Positions 11,011 through 22,047 of a DNA stretch of 64,000 bases are shown here, piece by piece. The stretch's first letter is position 1, and every line of letters begins with the position of its first letter. The stretch comes from Opisthorchis felineus (lineage: Eukaryota; Platyhelminthes; Trematoda; Opisthorchiida; Opisthorchiidae): assembly GCA_004794785.1 (NCBI GenBank), contig SJOL01001553.1:57170-121169 (forward strand), written 5' to 3'. Under the pieces are notes generated by a model. That model did no database searches. It was not told the origin of the DNA and saw only the letters and a program-made list of their open reading frames with translations. A program made the position numbers and the translations under genes.

Positions 11011-11730
11011 GCAATCATGCTGCCCCACGCTGAAAACTTCAAGAGCAGTGCTACACACTTTTTCTGCGTGTTCCTTTCAGGTGAATGGAAGCCGCTGAAC
11101 GACAAGAAGCGATGAGACCCAAAAAGGTTGGGGGAAGGCCTCGATCCTGTGTACCAATGAGTGAATCTATGAATCCGCGAATTATTATTATTTATTTTTC
11201 CAGTTCGACGTATATGGTGACCTTGAAAATTGGCTCACTTAAACAAATGAACCACACTGAGGATTTGCAGGAGAGCCCATCAGACACGCATTCTAAACCA
11301 TGAAGTGGTATCCTTGAAGACACCGACGTTTTGATCGAGAGATCGAGAGAGTTCGAGAGATCGAGAGAGTTCGAGAGATCGATTCCATTTGGCAAATACG
11401 GAACGGCGTGCAGCACCCAACCACGAGCTGCAAGGCCCTTTTGGCGCGCGGTTTCTCCTAGCATGGCGATTGAAAAGGGTTCTTCAGCTAATTTTAGGCT
11501 GCAAACGTTAGTCTCGTCCGGATGCAGTGGGTTTTGAAAGAAGCCAACAAAGCTGCACTAGATTTATTTTGGGTTGCCACTTTCAGTGCCCCGTAGCCAC
11601 GGTGACAAGCGTAGCATGCCGCCCTTGACAACCGGTGGCGTGTTTACTAGGATCTCAGTCGGGCTGTCCGCAAGCGTCCTGTCTCACAGTAGTTCTCTAC
11701 AGTTTGGATTTTTGAAATAAAATGGAGATA
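11011..11730. other. LINE tail and short repeats
   Basis: The CR1 copy seems to fade out near 11,010. An A/T-rich run (attattattatttattttt, 11,180-11,198) could be an old retroelement tail. A tandem 18-bp repeat lies at 11,333-11,387. The 17-bp string ACCGGTGGCGTGTTTAC occurs here near 11,630 and again near 11,972. No gene was recognised. Confidence 0.45.
11333..11387. repeat. 18-bp tandem repeat, about three units
   Basis: The unit GATCGAGAGAGTTCGAGA is repeated almost perfectly, with a shortened first copy. It reads as R-S-R-E-F-E repeats in one frame, but that frame is not part of a recognised gene, so I treat it as a minisatellite. Confidence 0.8.
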
Positions 11731-11866
11731 ACCCTTTCTGCACCTAGCTGCCATGCCACCCGAGGGAAACACGACGGCTGAGATACGGTCAGGTTGCCCA
11801 AGCCTAGACAGGAGCAGTCGAGGTTTCGGGGTCAGTAATTTCGCAGCTTAACCATTGAGCTTGCTC
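11731..11866 (-). mobile_element. tRNA-derived SINE, copy 1 (truncated)
   Basis: On the plus strand the body reads CACCTAGCTGCCATGCCACC ... CAGGTTGCCCAAGCCTAGAC, identical in layout to the other five copies. The tRNA-like head (at the high-coordinate end) is damaged: the B-box segment is replaced by a short junction, leaving GTCAGTAATTTCGC and a remnant of the A-box side. Orientation is minus, like all other copies. Confidence 0.75.
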
Positions 11867-12049
11867 TAGCTCTTGCCATTATGAAGGGCATACCAAACCA
11901 TGACGTCGAATTTTCGAGTTTATTCTATATTGTCTGCGGCACGCTTCACTACACTGATGTAGTGGTGCCACCGGTGGCGTGTTTACTGGGTCTGTATTAC
12001 AATAGTGTCGGATCCAAGAGATGTTCGCTTACGCGATATCTGTGAGAAA
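11867..12049. other. Short stretch with repeated 17-mer
   Basis: No gene was recognised. The string CCGGTGGCGTGTTTACT near 11,972 repeats the one near 11,630, which suggests two copies of an unidentified repeat flanking SINE copy 1. Confidence 0.4.
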
Positions 12050-12795
12050 ACTCTCCTGGGGGTAACTTCACCCCACAGAGACTAGGAGTGCGTCTTCCGT
12101 GATCATATCCATGACAAAGTTGAAGCAAGATAGTGGTAAAAGGCAGTCCTGTCTGATACCACTGGATGTAGCGAACTTAGACCATCATGTGCCCACGGAA
12201 GTTGGCGTACAGCGCTTGAAGGAGGGCCAAGAATGCATGGAGACTATCACAGTGCCATACGATCAACATGCTCAAAAGCAGCTTGTAAGTCAAGAGCCTC
12301 TGATAGATAAGCTGAAGCACGCCTGCACCACAGGTGGTGCAGTTTGACGAAAGCTGCCCAGCGAGCTACAGGATCAAAGGCGAGAGGACGACCAGTGTTG
12401 GTTGCTGGATGGAGTAGTGCTGTTCCAAGATCTGTCCAGTGGTGAATATGTGATATAGACAGGACGGGATCCAGCTTAGTTTACATCAGTCCATCTTCTG
12501 AGGATGAGACCAGAGAGCACTTTCAATGCCACAGCTAGAAGGCTAATACCGCGTTCGTTTTCAAACCGTCTACCCTTTCTGAAGTCAGAAATGATTTTCG
12601 ATGTGCTTCATCCTGCACACGTTTCCTCTTCACTCCACATAGCACCCCCAGCTTTGTCAGGTGGATAACCGCCTTTGAAGAAGGCTGGGTGCATGCCGTC
12701 CAGACCTGATACCATTTCGCGTTCTATGTGTGATAGTTCGTAAGATGAAGGGTGAATACCAAGCCAAGCGGGTTCGAATGTTAGTGGATCCAACG
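12050..12795 (-). mobile_element. RTE-type LINE reverse transcriptase fragment (copy 3)
   Basis: On the minus strand, YELSHIEREMVSGLDGMHPA followed by FFKGG (about 12,735-12,650) matches the RT entry motif (P-G-P-D-G-x-x-P-A-L-F). GIRQDCLLPLSCFNFVMDMI (about 12,165-12,095) matches the segment G-x-R-Q-G-C-P-L-S-P-F-L-F-N-F before motif C. The intervening part is scrambled by stops. It is heavily decayed; the clade is inferred from similarity to the other RTE copies in the window. Confidence 0.6.
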
Positions 12796-12904
12796 ATTCG
12801 ATCTGCTCCCCTAATACGCAGAAGTCACACTTGGCTGTTGGACAGCTCAGGTTCAGATTGGCGAATGGGACACGAAACCTACATGGCGGGTGCGAAAATC
12901 AATA

Positions 12905-13085
12905 AATCTTTCAGCTGTAGCACCCCTTCTGCGCCTCGCTGCCATGCCACCTAGAGGAAGCACGAGGGCTGGGATATTGCCAGGTTGCCCAAACCTAGAC
13001 AGGGGAAGTCGAGATACATAGGTCGGGTTCGAATCACGGACCTTCAGGTCAGTAAATTCGCGCCCCAACCAATGAGCTATCTCAG
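12905..13085 (-). mobile_element. tRNA-derived SINE, copy 2
   Basis: This copy is nearly complete. On the minus strand it starts with a tRNA-like head: A-box region GAGATAGCTCATTGGTTGGG, and B box GATTCGAACCCGACC, here read from plus-strand GGTCGGGTTCGAATC. The body carries CTTGGGCAACCTGG-like sequence and ends with GCTACAGCTGAAAG followed by ATTTATT. The A/T tail points toward low coordinates, as expected for minus-strand insertion. Confidence 0.85.
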
Positions 13086-14208
13086 GTGCAGCGGTCTTCC
13101 GATCGATGAAACACCTCGACCTCAGGGGGACAACTTTTCCTGCTGTAATCCTCTTGAGAAGAGAACCTTCTAAAACCAAATCGACTATACTTTCTGTTTC
13201 CCCAGGTGGCTAATTTACTCCGCCAGAAGTACCCTAGTGAAACTTCCCAATCTATTGATTCAGATTTATTTTTGGACCATCACCCGAAACAGTTTACATT
13301 GTAATCAAAATCTGGTTCACCACCCTACCACACCCGTGAACTTTTGAAGATTGAACATGGTAACCTTAGATGCCCATGCAAGACCGTTCACCAGAACAGC
13401 ACACAATTTAAACATCAATTAAAGGCAGTCGGGTGACCTAAAGCTCTCACCTCGTGGTGGTCGGGTTTCAGTACTGCAATGATCCTGCGGGCTACACTGA
13501 CTGGAACTCCGTTCCCTAAGTTTCTACGATACCAGGAATGCCAACAGGGAGCAACCCAACGAACAATAGGGATTCCATTCGCTGCAGGAAGTCATATTGC
13601 GAGGTCACCTTGAGAAAAGGCGTGCTGTCATCTGTGATAGGACTGTAAAGGTAGCTAGGTGTTCCTTTTAGGCGACTAAAATGTTCATATTTATGAAAGC
13701 AGTGATGATGCTTTCATCCGGAGGAGGACGGGCTAAGAAACGTCGGTCCTAAAGACCGCACACTCCGATCACCCAAGGGTTCACCGTGACCGCCGGTTTA
13801 TTATTCAAAATAGTCGAACTACTCTTGAAAGCAAAGAGTTTGGCACTGCTCAGAGTGCATCCACTTTGCATATTTGCATTAGGAGTCAGACAGTTATGCT
13901 TTGTCCCGTGATTCCCCTGACCAGGTCAGCCCCCTTGCTGCCAAGTAGGTTACACTCAATGAGTCATTGGCCCTGGAAATGGTCCCTCAAGGGAACCCTA
14001 ACAATATTTTGAGTTGGAAGCTTGGGGAAGAGCCCCGAACAAAGCACTGCATCCTCGCACTACCCTGTGGCTCAGAATTTTCACTAACTGGTTCAACGTG
14101 AGGTACATCAGCCAAACTTCATCTTCGGCCTGTGCATCGGAAGTCTTTTTTGTCCTTACAGCTCTTCATTCACTGGTACCCCGCCTAAGTCTTTCTTATT
14201 CATTTAAA
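13086..14208. other. Stretch without recognised gene
   Basis: Between two SINE copies. No conserved protein motif is visible. A 9-bp inverted repeat ATGAAAGCA (13,693-13,701) and TGCTTTCAT (13,709-13,717) with a 7-nt loop is present. Otherwise nothing stands out. Confidence 0.4.
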
Positions 14209-14386
14209 CCGTTCAGCTGTAGCACTTTTTCGGTGCCTATCTGTCATGACAGCCGATGGAAGCACGATGGCTGGGTTACTGCCAGCTTGCCCAAGCCTAG
14301 ACAGGGCAAGTCGAGGGGCATAGGTTGGATTCGAACCACGGACCTTCCGGTCAGTAAGTTTGCACTCTAACCAGTGAGGCAGTAGA
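14209..14386 (-). mobile_element. tRNA-derived SINE, copy 3
   Basis: The body runs GTTCAGCTGTAGCAC to GCCCAAGCCTAGACAGGG. The head, read on plus, is GGTTGGATTCGAACCACGG then ACCTTCCGGTCAGTAAG and CTCTAACCAGTGAG. The reverse complement gives CTCACTGGTTAGAG (A-box side) and CCGTGGTTCGAATCC (B box), the best B-box match of the six copies. Intact length is about 175 bp. Confidence 0.88.
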
Positions 14387-14514
14387 ATAAGTAAAAATGA
14401 TCCCTTATTAAATTCAAGGAATCTGTTCCACATTGCTGCTTTCAAACTCCGTACTCTGTATTAAATTGGTCGGCAAGCAGTTCTTGCTTGAACCTTGTTC
14501 TCTGTCGATCGACT

Positions 14515-17350
14515 TATGTTGTGTGCGAAACACATACAGGGCCCTATCCAAACACGTCAAACCGCTCGGAATGAACTCGGATTTCTTACACTCTACTGTT
14601 CGGGTATCTGGTGTTCCTGATGTAACTGCTCGCGGTGTCTATGGTGTGGGACGTGTGCTTAGCCCCAGGGCTGAGCAAACTTCACTGGACTGGATTCCAG
14701 TAAATAGTCATCTTTGTGCTACCCGGTTGACTGGGCCAATCAAAGTCAATGCATGGACGTGGTAAGCGGTGTTTGTGTATTGTGTCAGCATGCGCTACGA
14801 CAGATGGAAGCTGCGAGGCTGAGGAAGACAGCTTCTATCGAAATTTTTTACGAGTGCTTCGGTCGGCGAGAAATGCATATATCGCGGTGCTGACAGGTGA
14901 TAGGAATGCCCTTTCTGGTCAAGTGAGTCCTGAAGAAGCCCGTTTTGGCTGCGGTCCAGAGTTGACGCCCACCGTACAGATACTGCGGAGCGACTTCTTC
15001 GGTCGTGTGCTGAACATCAGTTCCGGCTAGTGCAAACTCAGCACAAGCGCTTATACCATGTGACTTGAAGCCACCAGATGCAAACCAGCCCTGGACTCAT
15101 ATGGACCATGTGGCAACCAGCTACCACTGGAGAGTTTCGACACAAAGTTGTCGTTTAGTTTGGAGTACACCTTTTCACTCTGATGACGGCAGTGTCCAGG
15201 CACACATATCTATTCGCTTTCCCTCGGAAACATGCCGGTTGATACGAAGCCATTCAGTTCATCAACTGTGAAGCGCCTGTGTAGCTCAATAATATTGAGT
15301 TCAGTTGGCTAAGAAGCTTCCAGAGCTAGACAGGTGCAATAGCAGTATTGGTGATTTGGATGGCGATTGACGAAAGGTTAAGGAATCCATGTTCACAGTT
15401 CTGACACCGTGTGTCTAAGGTCGCTCGAACACCTCACTGAACACCACATCTCGTCACGATCAGCAGCTGTGGTTGAAGCCAGAAAGACTACCAACAACAG
15501 AAGACTGTGATGGTGCACGCAGACCCCTCAAACACCAAATAGCGAAGAGCCTAAGGATTGAAAGAGAACGCTGGCAGTTCGCAGAAGTCCGAGAAATGGG
15601 GAAAGCTTTTGCAATGGGGAACCATCACAACCTGTTTCAGATAATCCGATCAACTGGCCCGCGGAGGGCGGTTGTCAACGAGACGACCCCAGACGATGTT
15701 TTGAATGATGGGCCGAACACCTTGAAGGACAGTTCAGCTGCCTACCACCAACTCACCCTTTGGAAGCAACAACTTAATCTGATTGGGTCGCCGACATTCC
15801 GTATATATCGTGCAGTGTCATTGCTTCAGCTCAATAAAGCACCTGGTCCGGACGGTTTGCGTCCTGTACTGTTTAAAGAGGGTCGCGAATGCCTCCTGGC
15901 TATCCCGACGACTTTACCCCAAAATAACTGACATGTCGATTCAATTATTCAAAAGTAGTGCAAGAACGTCATGCGAAAACCATCGGGGCGTCCGTCTATT
16001 GGTCATAGCCTCCAAGATGCCCACTGGTATTCGTTCAGCTGTAGCACCCTTTCGGTGCCTAACTGCCATGCCACCTGGAGGAAGCACGAGGGCTGGAATT
16101 CTGCGTAGGCAGGGGAAGTCGAGAGGCAGAGGTCGGGTTCGAACCACGGACCTTCCTATCAGTAAATTCGCGCTCTAACAACGGAGCCATCTCTCGGTGG
16201 TATTATCCTGCTATGGTTGATCCATCATCGAGAGAGTCATGTTCGTGAGGATCAACTAAAATTCCGCCCTTACCAGGGTTGCAGCGATCATATCTTCACT
16301 TTGCAACAAGTGTTGGAACTGCGCCGTTCTTTCAATCGACCAGGATTGGTCGTCTTTCTTGATCTCAGATGTGCTTTTGATTCCGGCGGCCATCGGAAAC
16401 GGGTGGTGTCTGCCGGTGAAGGGCATTCCCTTTGGACTGTTTCCTCTTATTAAGACTCCATATGCTTTCTCCCGTGGATGCATACGTGTCTTCATGTCTG
16501 GTATCGAAATAGCCTGTGGACTCTCACTCCCGGTTATTGAGTACGCTGACGATACTGCTCTCCTCGGATCAGACCCTTTCGAAGATAAAACATTTTGAAT
16601 AGCCTAAATAATTCTGTTGTACGGTTCGATATACATTTCGCACTTGTTAAGTATATCATCATCATCGACAGCATGACATCAGTGTTCAACACCGATACTT
16701 CACTACCGTATGTTAAGTATAGCGTTACTGCAATATTGGGTGGGATCAAACCCTTACCCCATGTTTCCAGGTGAACCGATCAATATGGAAGCTGCGTATT
16801 TCCTGGCAAACTGGCGAAAAGCGAGGTCACTTCTCGAATCGGGAAGGCCGGGACAATGTTTACTAGCTTCCGACATTCGTGGCGCCAACGTGACACCAGC
16901 TCATTTATCAACAGTAGAGTTTACAATGCTGTGGTCCGATCTACCTTATTTTATGGATCAGAGGCGTTGCGTGCGGAAAATCCTCGAAGACTTTATGTTT
17001 GACTGTCGGTACCTACGAAGCGTGGCGTGGGTCTGGTGAAAACACGAGATCAGCAATGCTGAGGTTTTCCAGATGGTCTTCGGAAAATTTCACTCTCCCT
17101 CGAGTGATCAACTAGTCACACCATAGGTCACCTCGGTTAAACCATGTACTTCGTATGCCAGAGGACCGTTTGCCTCGTAGAGCCCTCTTCACCCAACCTT
17201 ATATTGCGTGGAGACGATCCAAGGGTTTTCACTCCATGACTTAGAAATGAAACATGAAAGCCCTTATCAGTTAACCCAGTCGCATTGTTAACTGCCGTCT
17301 CCCCGGATGTGGACCGCGGGATGAGAGAAACCAGTCGTTAATAACCCTGA
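14515..17350 (+). mobile_element. RTE-type LINE, endonuclease through C-terminus (copy 4), SINE-interrupted
   Basis: The APE-type endonuclease region opens with VRVSGVPDVTARGVYGVG, then VLSPRAEQTSLDWIPVNS and LCATRL; FYRNFLRVLRSA and GDRNALSGQV follow (14,580-14,960). The RT begins at LNKAPGPDGLRPVLFKEG (about 15,830-15,885), then ENHRGVRLLVIASKMPTGI. A SINE lies at 16,032-16,197. After it come IHHRESHVREDQLKFRP, HIFTLQQVLELRRSFNRP, motif A LVVFLDLRCAFDSG and motif C EYADDTALLGSDP (about 16,535-16,575). The C-terminus includes VGSNPYPMFPGEPI and RMPEDRLPRRALF. It once encoded a complete RTE endonuclease/RT; several stops and frameshifts disable it. Confidence 0.87.
16032..16197 (-). mobile_element. 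tRNA-derived SINE, copy 4, inserted in an RTE LINE
   Basis: This copy interrupts the RTE reading frame exactly between M-P-T-G-I and I-L-L-W. The flanks are TGGTATT at 16,025-16,031 and TGGTATT at 16,198-16,204, a clean 7-bp target-site duplication. Head: plus-strand GGTCGGGTTCGAACCACGG and CGCTCTAACAACGGAGCCAT. The body has lost about 20 bp around the usual CAGGTTGCCCAAGC. The SINE is therefore younger than the LINE copy it sits in. Confidence 0.92.
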
Positions 17351-18499
17351 TAGATCGGGTTGTGTCGCGCAGCCAATAGCTTTCTGGTTTCGAAGCTGTC
17401 GATTTCATTGCGCGGCTCAACCCCCCTTCCCCCCCCCCGCCATACTGAGGAACGACGTCAATGTACTGATTGGGCGATCGCCTCCTTATTCTCGTTTATT
17501 CTCCTTATCCTCGGTGCACGAAGCTGTAGCAGCCGACCACTGCACTTTCGGTGCATGGTTTGTGAGCTGGAAAACTGGACTCAACTGAACAGGACCGATG
17601 GATACGGTGAAACAGCACAAGGTGACAGTATTTGCCAAGCTCTAAGTGATTACCATTGTTTTCACTGTTATGCAGGGTTGAGTCGGTGTACCGAGTTACC
17701 TCATCTAGTGGTTCTTATATGTGCTTCAATAGACTGAAAGAGCGGCTCGTAATGGCCTAGATGACGCAGGCTAAAGACGACCAAAAGGGTTTACCATGTT
17801 ACCATTTGTGTCAAGTATGCATATAGAGGACTATCGAATATTCACACCATTCACTTCGGACAAAGTGGAAGACTACTCCACTCTCATGAGGGTTTTTTAA
17901 AACATCCGTGTCCAAACATGATTTCAATAACCAACTGAATAAGTCTTGCAGCGCGCCTTCTATTATTCATCTTTTTGCCACAAAGAGACGGCCTAACTGT
18001 GGTGTGATGGTTTTTGTGCACCATTGGCCCACTGAGCTATACTGGAGGTGTCTGTGCGATACGCCTTATGTCACATCAGGTTGGTCAATGGTTAGAGGTC
18101 TGAAGAACATAGTCTTCTAGTCCTACAAGCTCGGAGTTGAATCATGTGCGGCTGCTTGTTCCTTAAAGAATTAATTTACTGGCTTTTCCCGCACAATGCA
18201 ACTGCCTTGCGGTCAGGCTTTCGAGCCAAGGGATTTGCCTGAGGGCCTTGGTTTGAGTGCCCTGGCAGTCTCTTGGTCCGCGTACAACCAGTATTCCTAA
18301 ACCAAAAATATTCCAATGCCACATGAGCTGTCGCGTTTTATCATCAGCCGGATCGCCTTGCTGCATACAGCAGGGTGAGCAGGTGAAATTAGGCTACTGC
18401 TGATGTCCCCTTCTTTCTTGTTTACAAATTCTCCATTTCCTCACTCCATCAATAATACTCCTTGTAGACTCTTCAGTCAGTCAGTTTTGCATCGGTCTT
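17351..18499. other. Stretch without recognised gene
   Basis: This lies between two plus-strand RTE copies. A 125-codon open frame (17,360-17,737) has a hydrophobic stretch (IASLFSFILLILG), but no family is recognised and there is a poly-C run (17,422-17,446) inside it. The rest may be 5' untranslated RTE sequence belonging to the next copy. Confidence 0.35.
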
Positions 18500-20080
18500 T
18501 GTCGCAACATCTGAGGATCAGTTGGTGCAGACAATCTCAGGCATCTCAAAACTAATATTCGAGCATCGGCTGCTTCTGGAGTGGGTGGACACAGGCTGCC
18601 ATTGGTCGCATGCTGGACTCGCTTGAAATTAATATTTGTTGCGTATCGGAAACTAGAATTTGAGATCCAAGCACAGTTGTCAATCTAACTGCTCCATCAC
18701 CATCCGTTCGCTTCGAGTTGCGCACCTCTGGCGATCCAGGGGCTGCTGCAGCAAGCCGTAGGGGGTCGGCATCGGGTGGAAGACTCATTGCTTGGACGGG
18801 TACTCGTCGATAGCCGACCTTTTGCGGTTCGTCTGACAACGCCCGTAAAATAATCTCAAGTGAGAAGTTGATCGTCTTTCCGTTTATAGTGTCTCTTACC
18901 CTTAATCGATCGTAGCTCTGACACTATCGAAGACTACTTTTATGAGGCCTTGAGTACCCTGTTACGGTCGATTTAAATGTACAGCAGGGCAGGCTTAGCG
19001 CGGAGGTGGGTCGACTTGGTTGGATACCGTACGTACGGACAGTGGTGAACGACTGTTCCAGTTGTTTTGACTACAGACTTTAAGCAGTACTAGCATTTGG
19101 GATAACGGAAATCATCTGGCAACATGGTGCCGTCCAACGGCATGCCAGTCACTGACGCAAGTTTATCGCATCACCATCAGTTGCCGGTTGTGTGGATAAA
19201 TAACCGACTGTCGCTCCTTTTGGGATATGCGCGTTGACCCCGACCGTGCACTCGTCCTGCTGCCAGTCTGATTATCGAACTGCACTAGAACCTTGGACGG
19301 TAAACCTGAAACCCCCTACGGCCTTGGAGGTTTATGACTGCATACCTCCCCTCAAGTGGCACGGAGCTCTTGGTCAGAATGACCTTCTGCCTGCATTGCT
19401 CAGAGTTAGGGGTATGATCCTCAGCCAGCACTTGTTTGATCGATTAGCCTCCATTTGGGAAAAGAAGACTGTCCCAACTAACTGGAATCACTCGGTGATA
19501 GTGTCCGTTTTCAAAAAGGGAGCCGTGGAGGTTGCGGCGGTCACATAGGAGTTGGCTGGACTTCATTTCTAACGAGACTCAAAGCGTCACTTGTTCCTCG
19601 TCGTCCTACGGTGACCGGTGAATCACTGACTCGAAAGCACCAAGCGGGATTTCGGCCTCGTGCTGCGTCGGCCAAAGTTCAGGTGCTGATACAATGCCTT
19701 AGCTATAGGTGTAAGGCATTCTTGAATTCCCAAGGTGCATTTAACTTTTCGCCGTGTATTTTCTTCAACAAACTTGCTCAGCAAGGAATACCCCAGGATT
19801 TTTGGCTAAACTGACCAAAATCGTTCTGTCCGTTTGCATGCGCTTTGTAGGCTCATGTTCCTAGTGATGCAGTCATCGAACACGCCACTTGCAATCCAAC
19901 GTGAGGCACTCGAGGTCGTGGAGTGTTTTACTTATCATGAAAGTTGTATACGCTCCAAATTTTAATGTGACCGGTGAGGTTAACGAGCGACTTTCTTGTT
20001 TGGATTGCATTTGGTGATTTGAGTATAGTGGCTAAGCTCAGAACCGTAGCTCGTGTAGGTTGGTGCAGTTAGAATGGGTG
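18500..20080 (+). mobile_element. RTE-type LINE, endonuclease through C-terminus (copy 5)
   Basis: The endonuclease part gives LDSLEINICCVSETRI, then VNLTAPSPSVRFELRTSGDP (18,610-18,740). Further on, out of frame, come ERLFQLF, STSIWDNGNHLATWCRP, TQVYRITISCR and DCRSFWDMRVDPDRALVL, the end of the APE domain. The RT part has KPPTALEVYDCIPPLKWHG, LPALLRVRG, LASIWEKKTVPTNW, VIVSVFKKG and TRKHQAGFRPRA. Motif A is present only as ORF remnants (AFLNSQGAFNFSP), again with N for D. The last recognisable piece is LRTVARVGW near 20,040-20,065. It is decayed but nearly complete in order. Confidence 0.82.
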
Positions 20081-20449
20081 TTCGGCTGTGAAACAGGGCT
20101 TCAGTCAAAGAATGCGCCCAGCGCCACTGGTTGCGGTGGTTTGTTCATATATTGTCCTGTACTCTTCTTCAGGAAAGGGCGCTGTTTCCCCTTCCTGAAT
20201 CAGAGTGACGTCAGCAAATCCAGCTTTTCACTTTATTCTGCCGTTCGATAGTTTTTAACTCGCGCCATTTTTATTCTCCAATATCCTCCACTTCGTTTGT
20301 TGCTACCTATCAGGCTGATAGCACCAGCCACCATGTTTTCAAGCTTCAACTGTTTGTGTGTGTTAGACACTGTTTCTTTTCCTAACTCGTATCGTTATGT
20401 CCCTCATTAAGGTACTCCGTCTTCACTTTCTCCATTTTCCGTTTTGCAG
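20081..20449. other. Region just upstream of a splice acceptor
   Basis: No gene here. It ends with a strong pyrimidine tract and AG (TCTCCATTTTCCGTTTTGCAG, 20,430-20,449) that precedes the large exon, so at least the right part is intron. Confidence 0.5.
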
Positions 20450-22047
20450 CCGATCAGTTAATGGCGAATTCGGAGGATCCGAAACCGAACGAAATTCTGC
20501 AACAGTTTATCTCGTGCTTGCCTGCGAATGAACGTGCACATGTCACCTATCTTTTGTTACAAATACGCCGTAACCTGACAGACGTCATTCCCCCTAAAAG
20601 GCCAATTAAACACTATCTTACACTGATACACGAGCTAAATGGTATCTTCTCCCGCCTGCCATTACACGTTCGTGGAAATCTTACAACTCTCCTTCTCAAT
20701 GGACTTGAATGCAGTCTTCGGCAACCTAGCATTTCGTTTGCCATATTTACCATTTGTCTGTGTCTGTTAGAACTGGGTGCCCTGCGCAATGTGGACAGAC
20801 TTGATTTGGAGGGTCAAGGCGTTTGGACCGTCATAGAACGTCTTAATTCTAACATACTACCGAAATTATCAGATCATGTATCATTGCAACGCACAAACAT
20901 GCCAACATTGTGCGCCTGGGCTATGGGCATGCTCATTTTCTCCTTCACGGCCTGTTATGAATGGCTTCAGTGCCGACGCTGTGGTCCGGATTCACAGGAA
21001 AATTTCTTGAACTTCAATCAGAATGTGCTGCAACACCCCAGCTTGCCGGTGGTGATAAAGGCCCTGTTGACATTGCAGTCTAAGCACCGACCGTTTCCTA
21101 CTCCTCCGGAACCATATACTTTATTCGATTTTCTGTTCTCCTCTGCCGTTTCGAGCAACTGCAATTTGTTTGAACACTGCAAAGCGCCCGCTTCCATCAG
21201 CTCAGATCAATCCCCGTTGGAACTGTCCGAACCAGCCGTTGGCGCCGAAACGACCTTACTAGGTATCCATACAACCAAGCCACCACATGAGTACCTTCTA
21301 AATTCCCAAGATTTGGCAAATTTGACGCCGTGCTCTCTGGCAAATCAGCTTCAGACAGGTACACCTGATCAAATTATGGCATTCCTCAAAGTCTTCACCG
21401 TATGCTTCAAACAACCATTATCAGCAAGTTCGGATGCGCTTGTTGAACACTTGACCACCACATTGCGCCACACAACACACATATTAACACGTCTTTATCC
21501 TACTAGTTCAGAATGTTCCTCAACGTCAGCCAATTATGAACAGGCCTACTGCTGTCTTGTTCAGATGTGGTACCGGGCAGCTGAACAACGCACTCTTCTG
21601 GTCGCTTTCCCTCAGTCTTACCTCTGGCTGGCTGGTCTCATGCGTCCACGCTACGAGGCAAGTCCAAAATTTCCAGTTCTGCAGCCGTTTGCACTAGCCG
21701 GCCTTACTGTATTATATGCACTTTCCACTGTCCTCTCTATGAATGGTTATCGGTTGCCAGTCAGTCGTTTGAATGTGCGTGGGTGGTTGTCACAATTGTC
21801 GCAACGATGCATATCGCGTTGCTGCCTAGCTTTGACCACCTGCCTTCCTCGAAAGCTACTCCCCACACTAGTGTCTTCTGTTGCCCTAGCTAAATTTGGT
21901 TGGCAGGATTTGTTAAAATTCGCATGTGAGCCAACTCTCATACGTTCGGTTCTTACATGCAAGCTAGCCTTCCCTGTAGATCCAGGTGGCTTTTTGCTTG
22001 CGACAGTTATCACATCCCGGTATTCTGTTTGTAAACAACTGACATAA
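20450..22047 (+). CDS. Large exon of a helical-repeat-like protein (possible Mediator subunit 24)
   Basis: A 528-codon open frame from an ATG at 20,461 is by far the longest in the window. An acceptor tract ending at 20,449 and an open frame reading A-D-Q-L upstream of that ATG suggest an internal exon. The protein is Leu/Cys-rich and predicted helical, with no catalytic motif and no signal peptide. I do not recognise it firmly. A short collinear series (PPKRPIK, then ILPKL, then L-C-A-W-A) resembles the C-terminal third of animal MED24, a scaffold of the Mediator tail that links transcription factors to RNA polymerase II. The spacing after that differs greatly, so this is weak. The frame stops at 22,047, but a donor may lie before it, for instance GCAT|gtgagc near 21,927. 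Neighbouring repeats end just upstream. Confidence 0.7.

Noticed and set aside
12895..13090. tRNA genes on the minus strand (A and B boxes)
   Set aside because: The heads do not fold into a full cloverleaf by eye and are fused to a shared non-tRNA body in six copies, so they are SINE heads.
17422..17446. Poly-C runs here and at 31,750
   Set aside because: Simple low-complexity sequence without associated structure.
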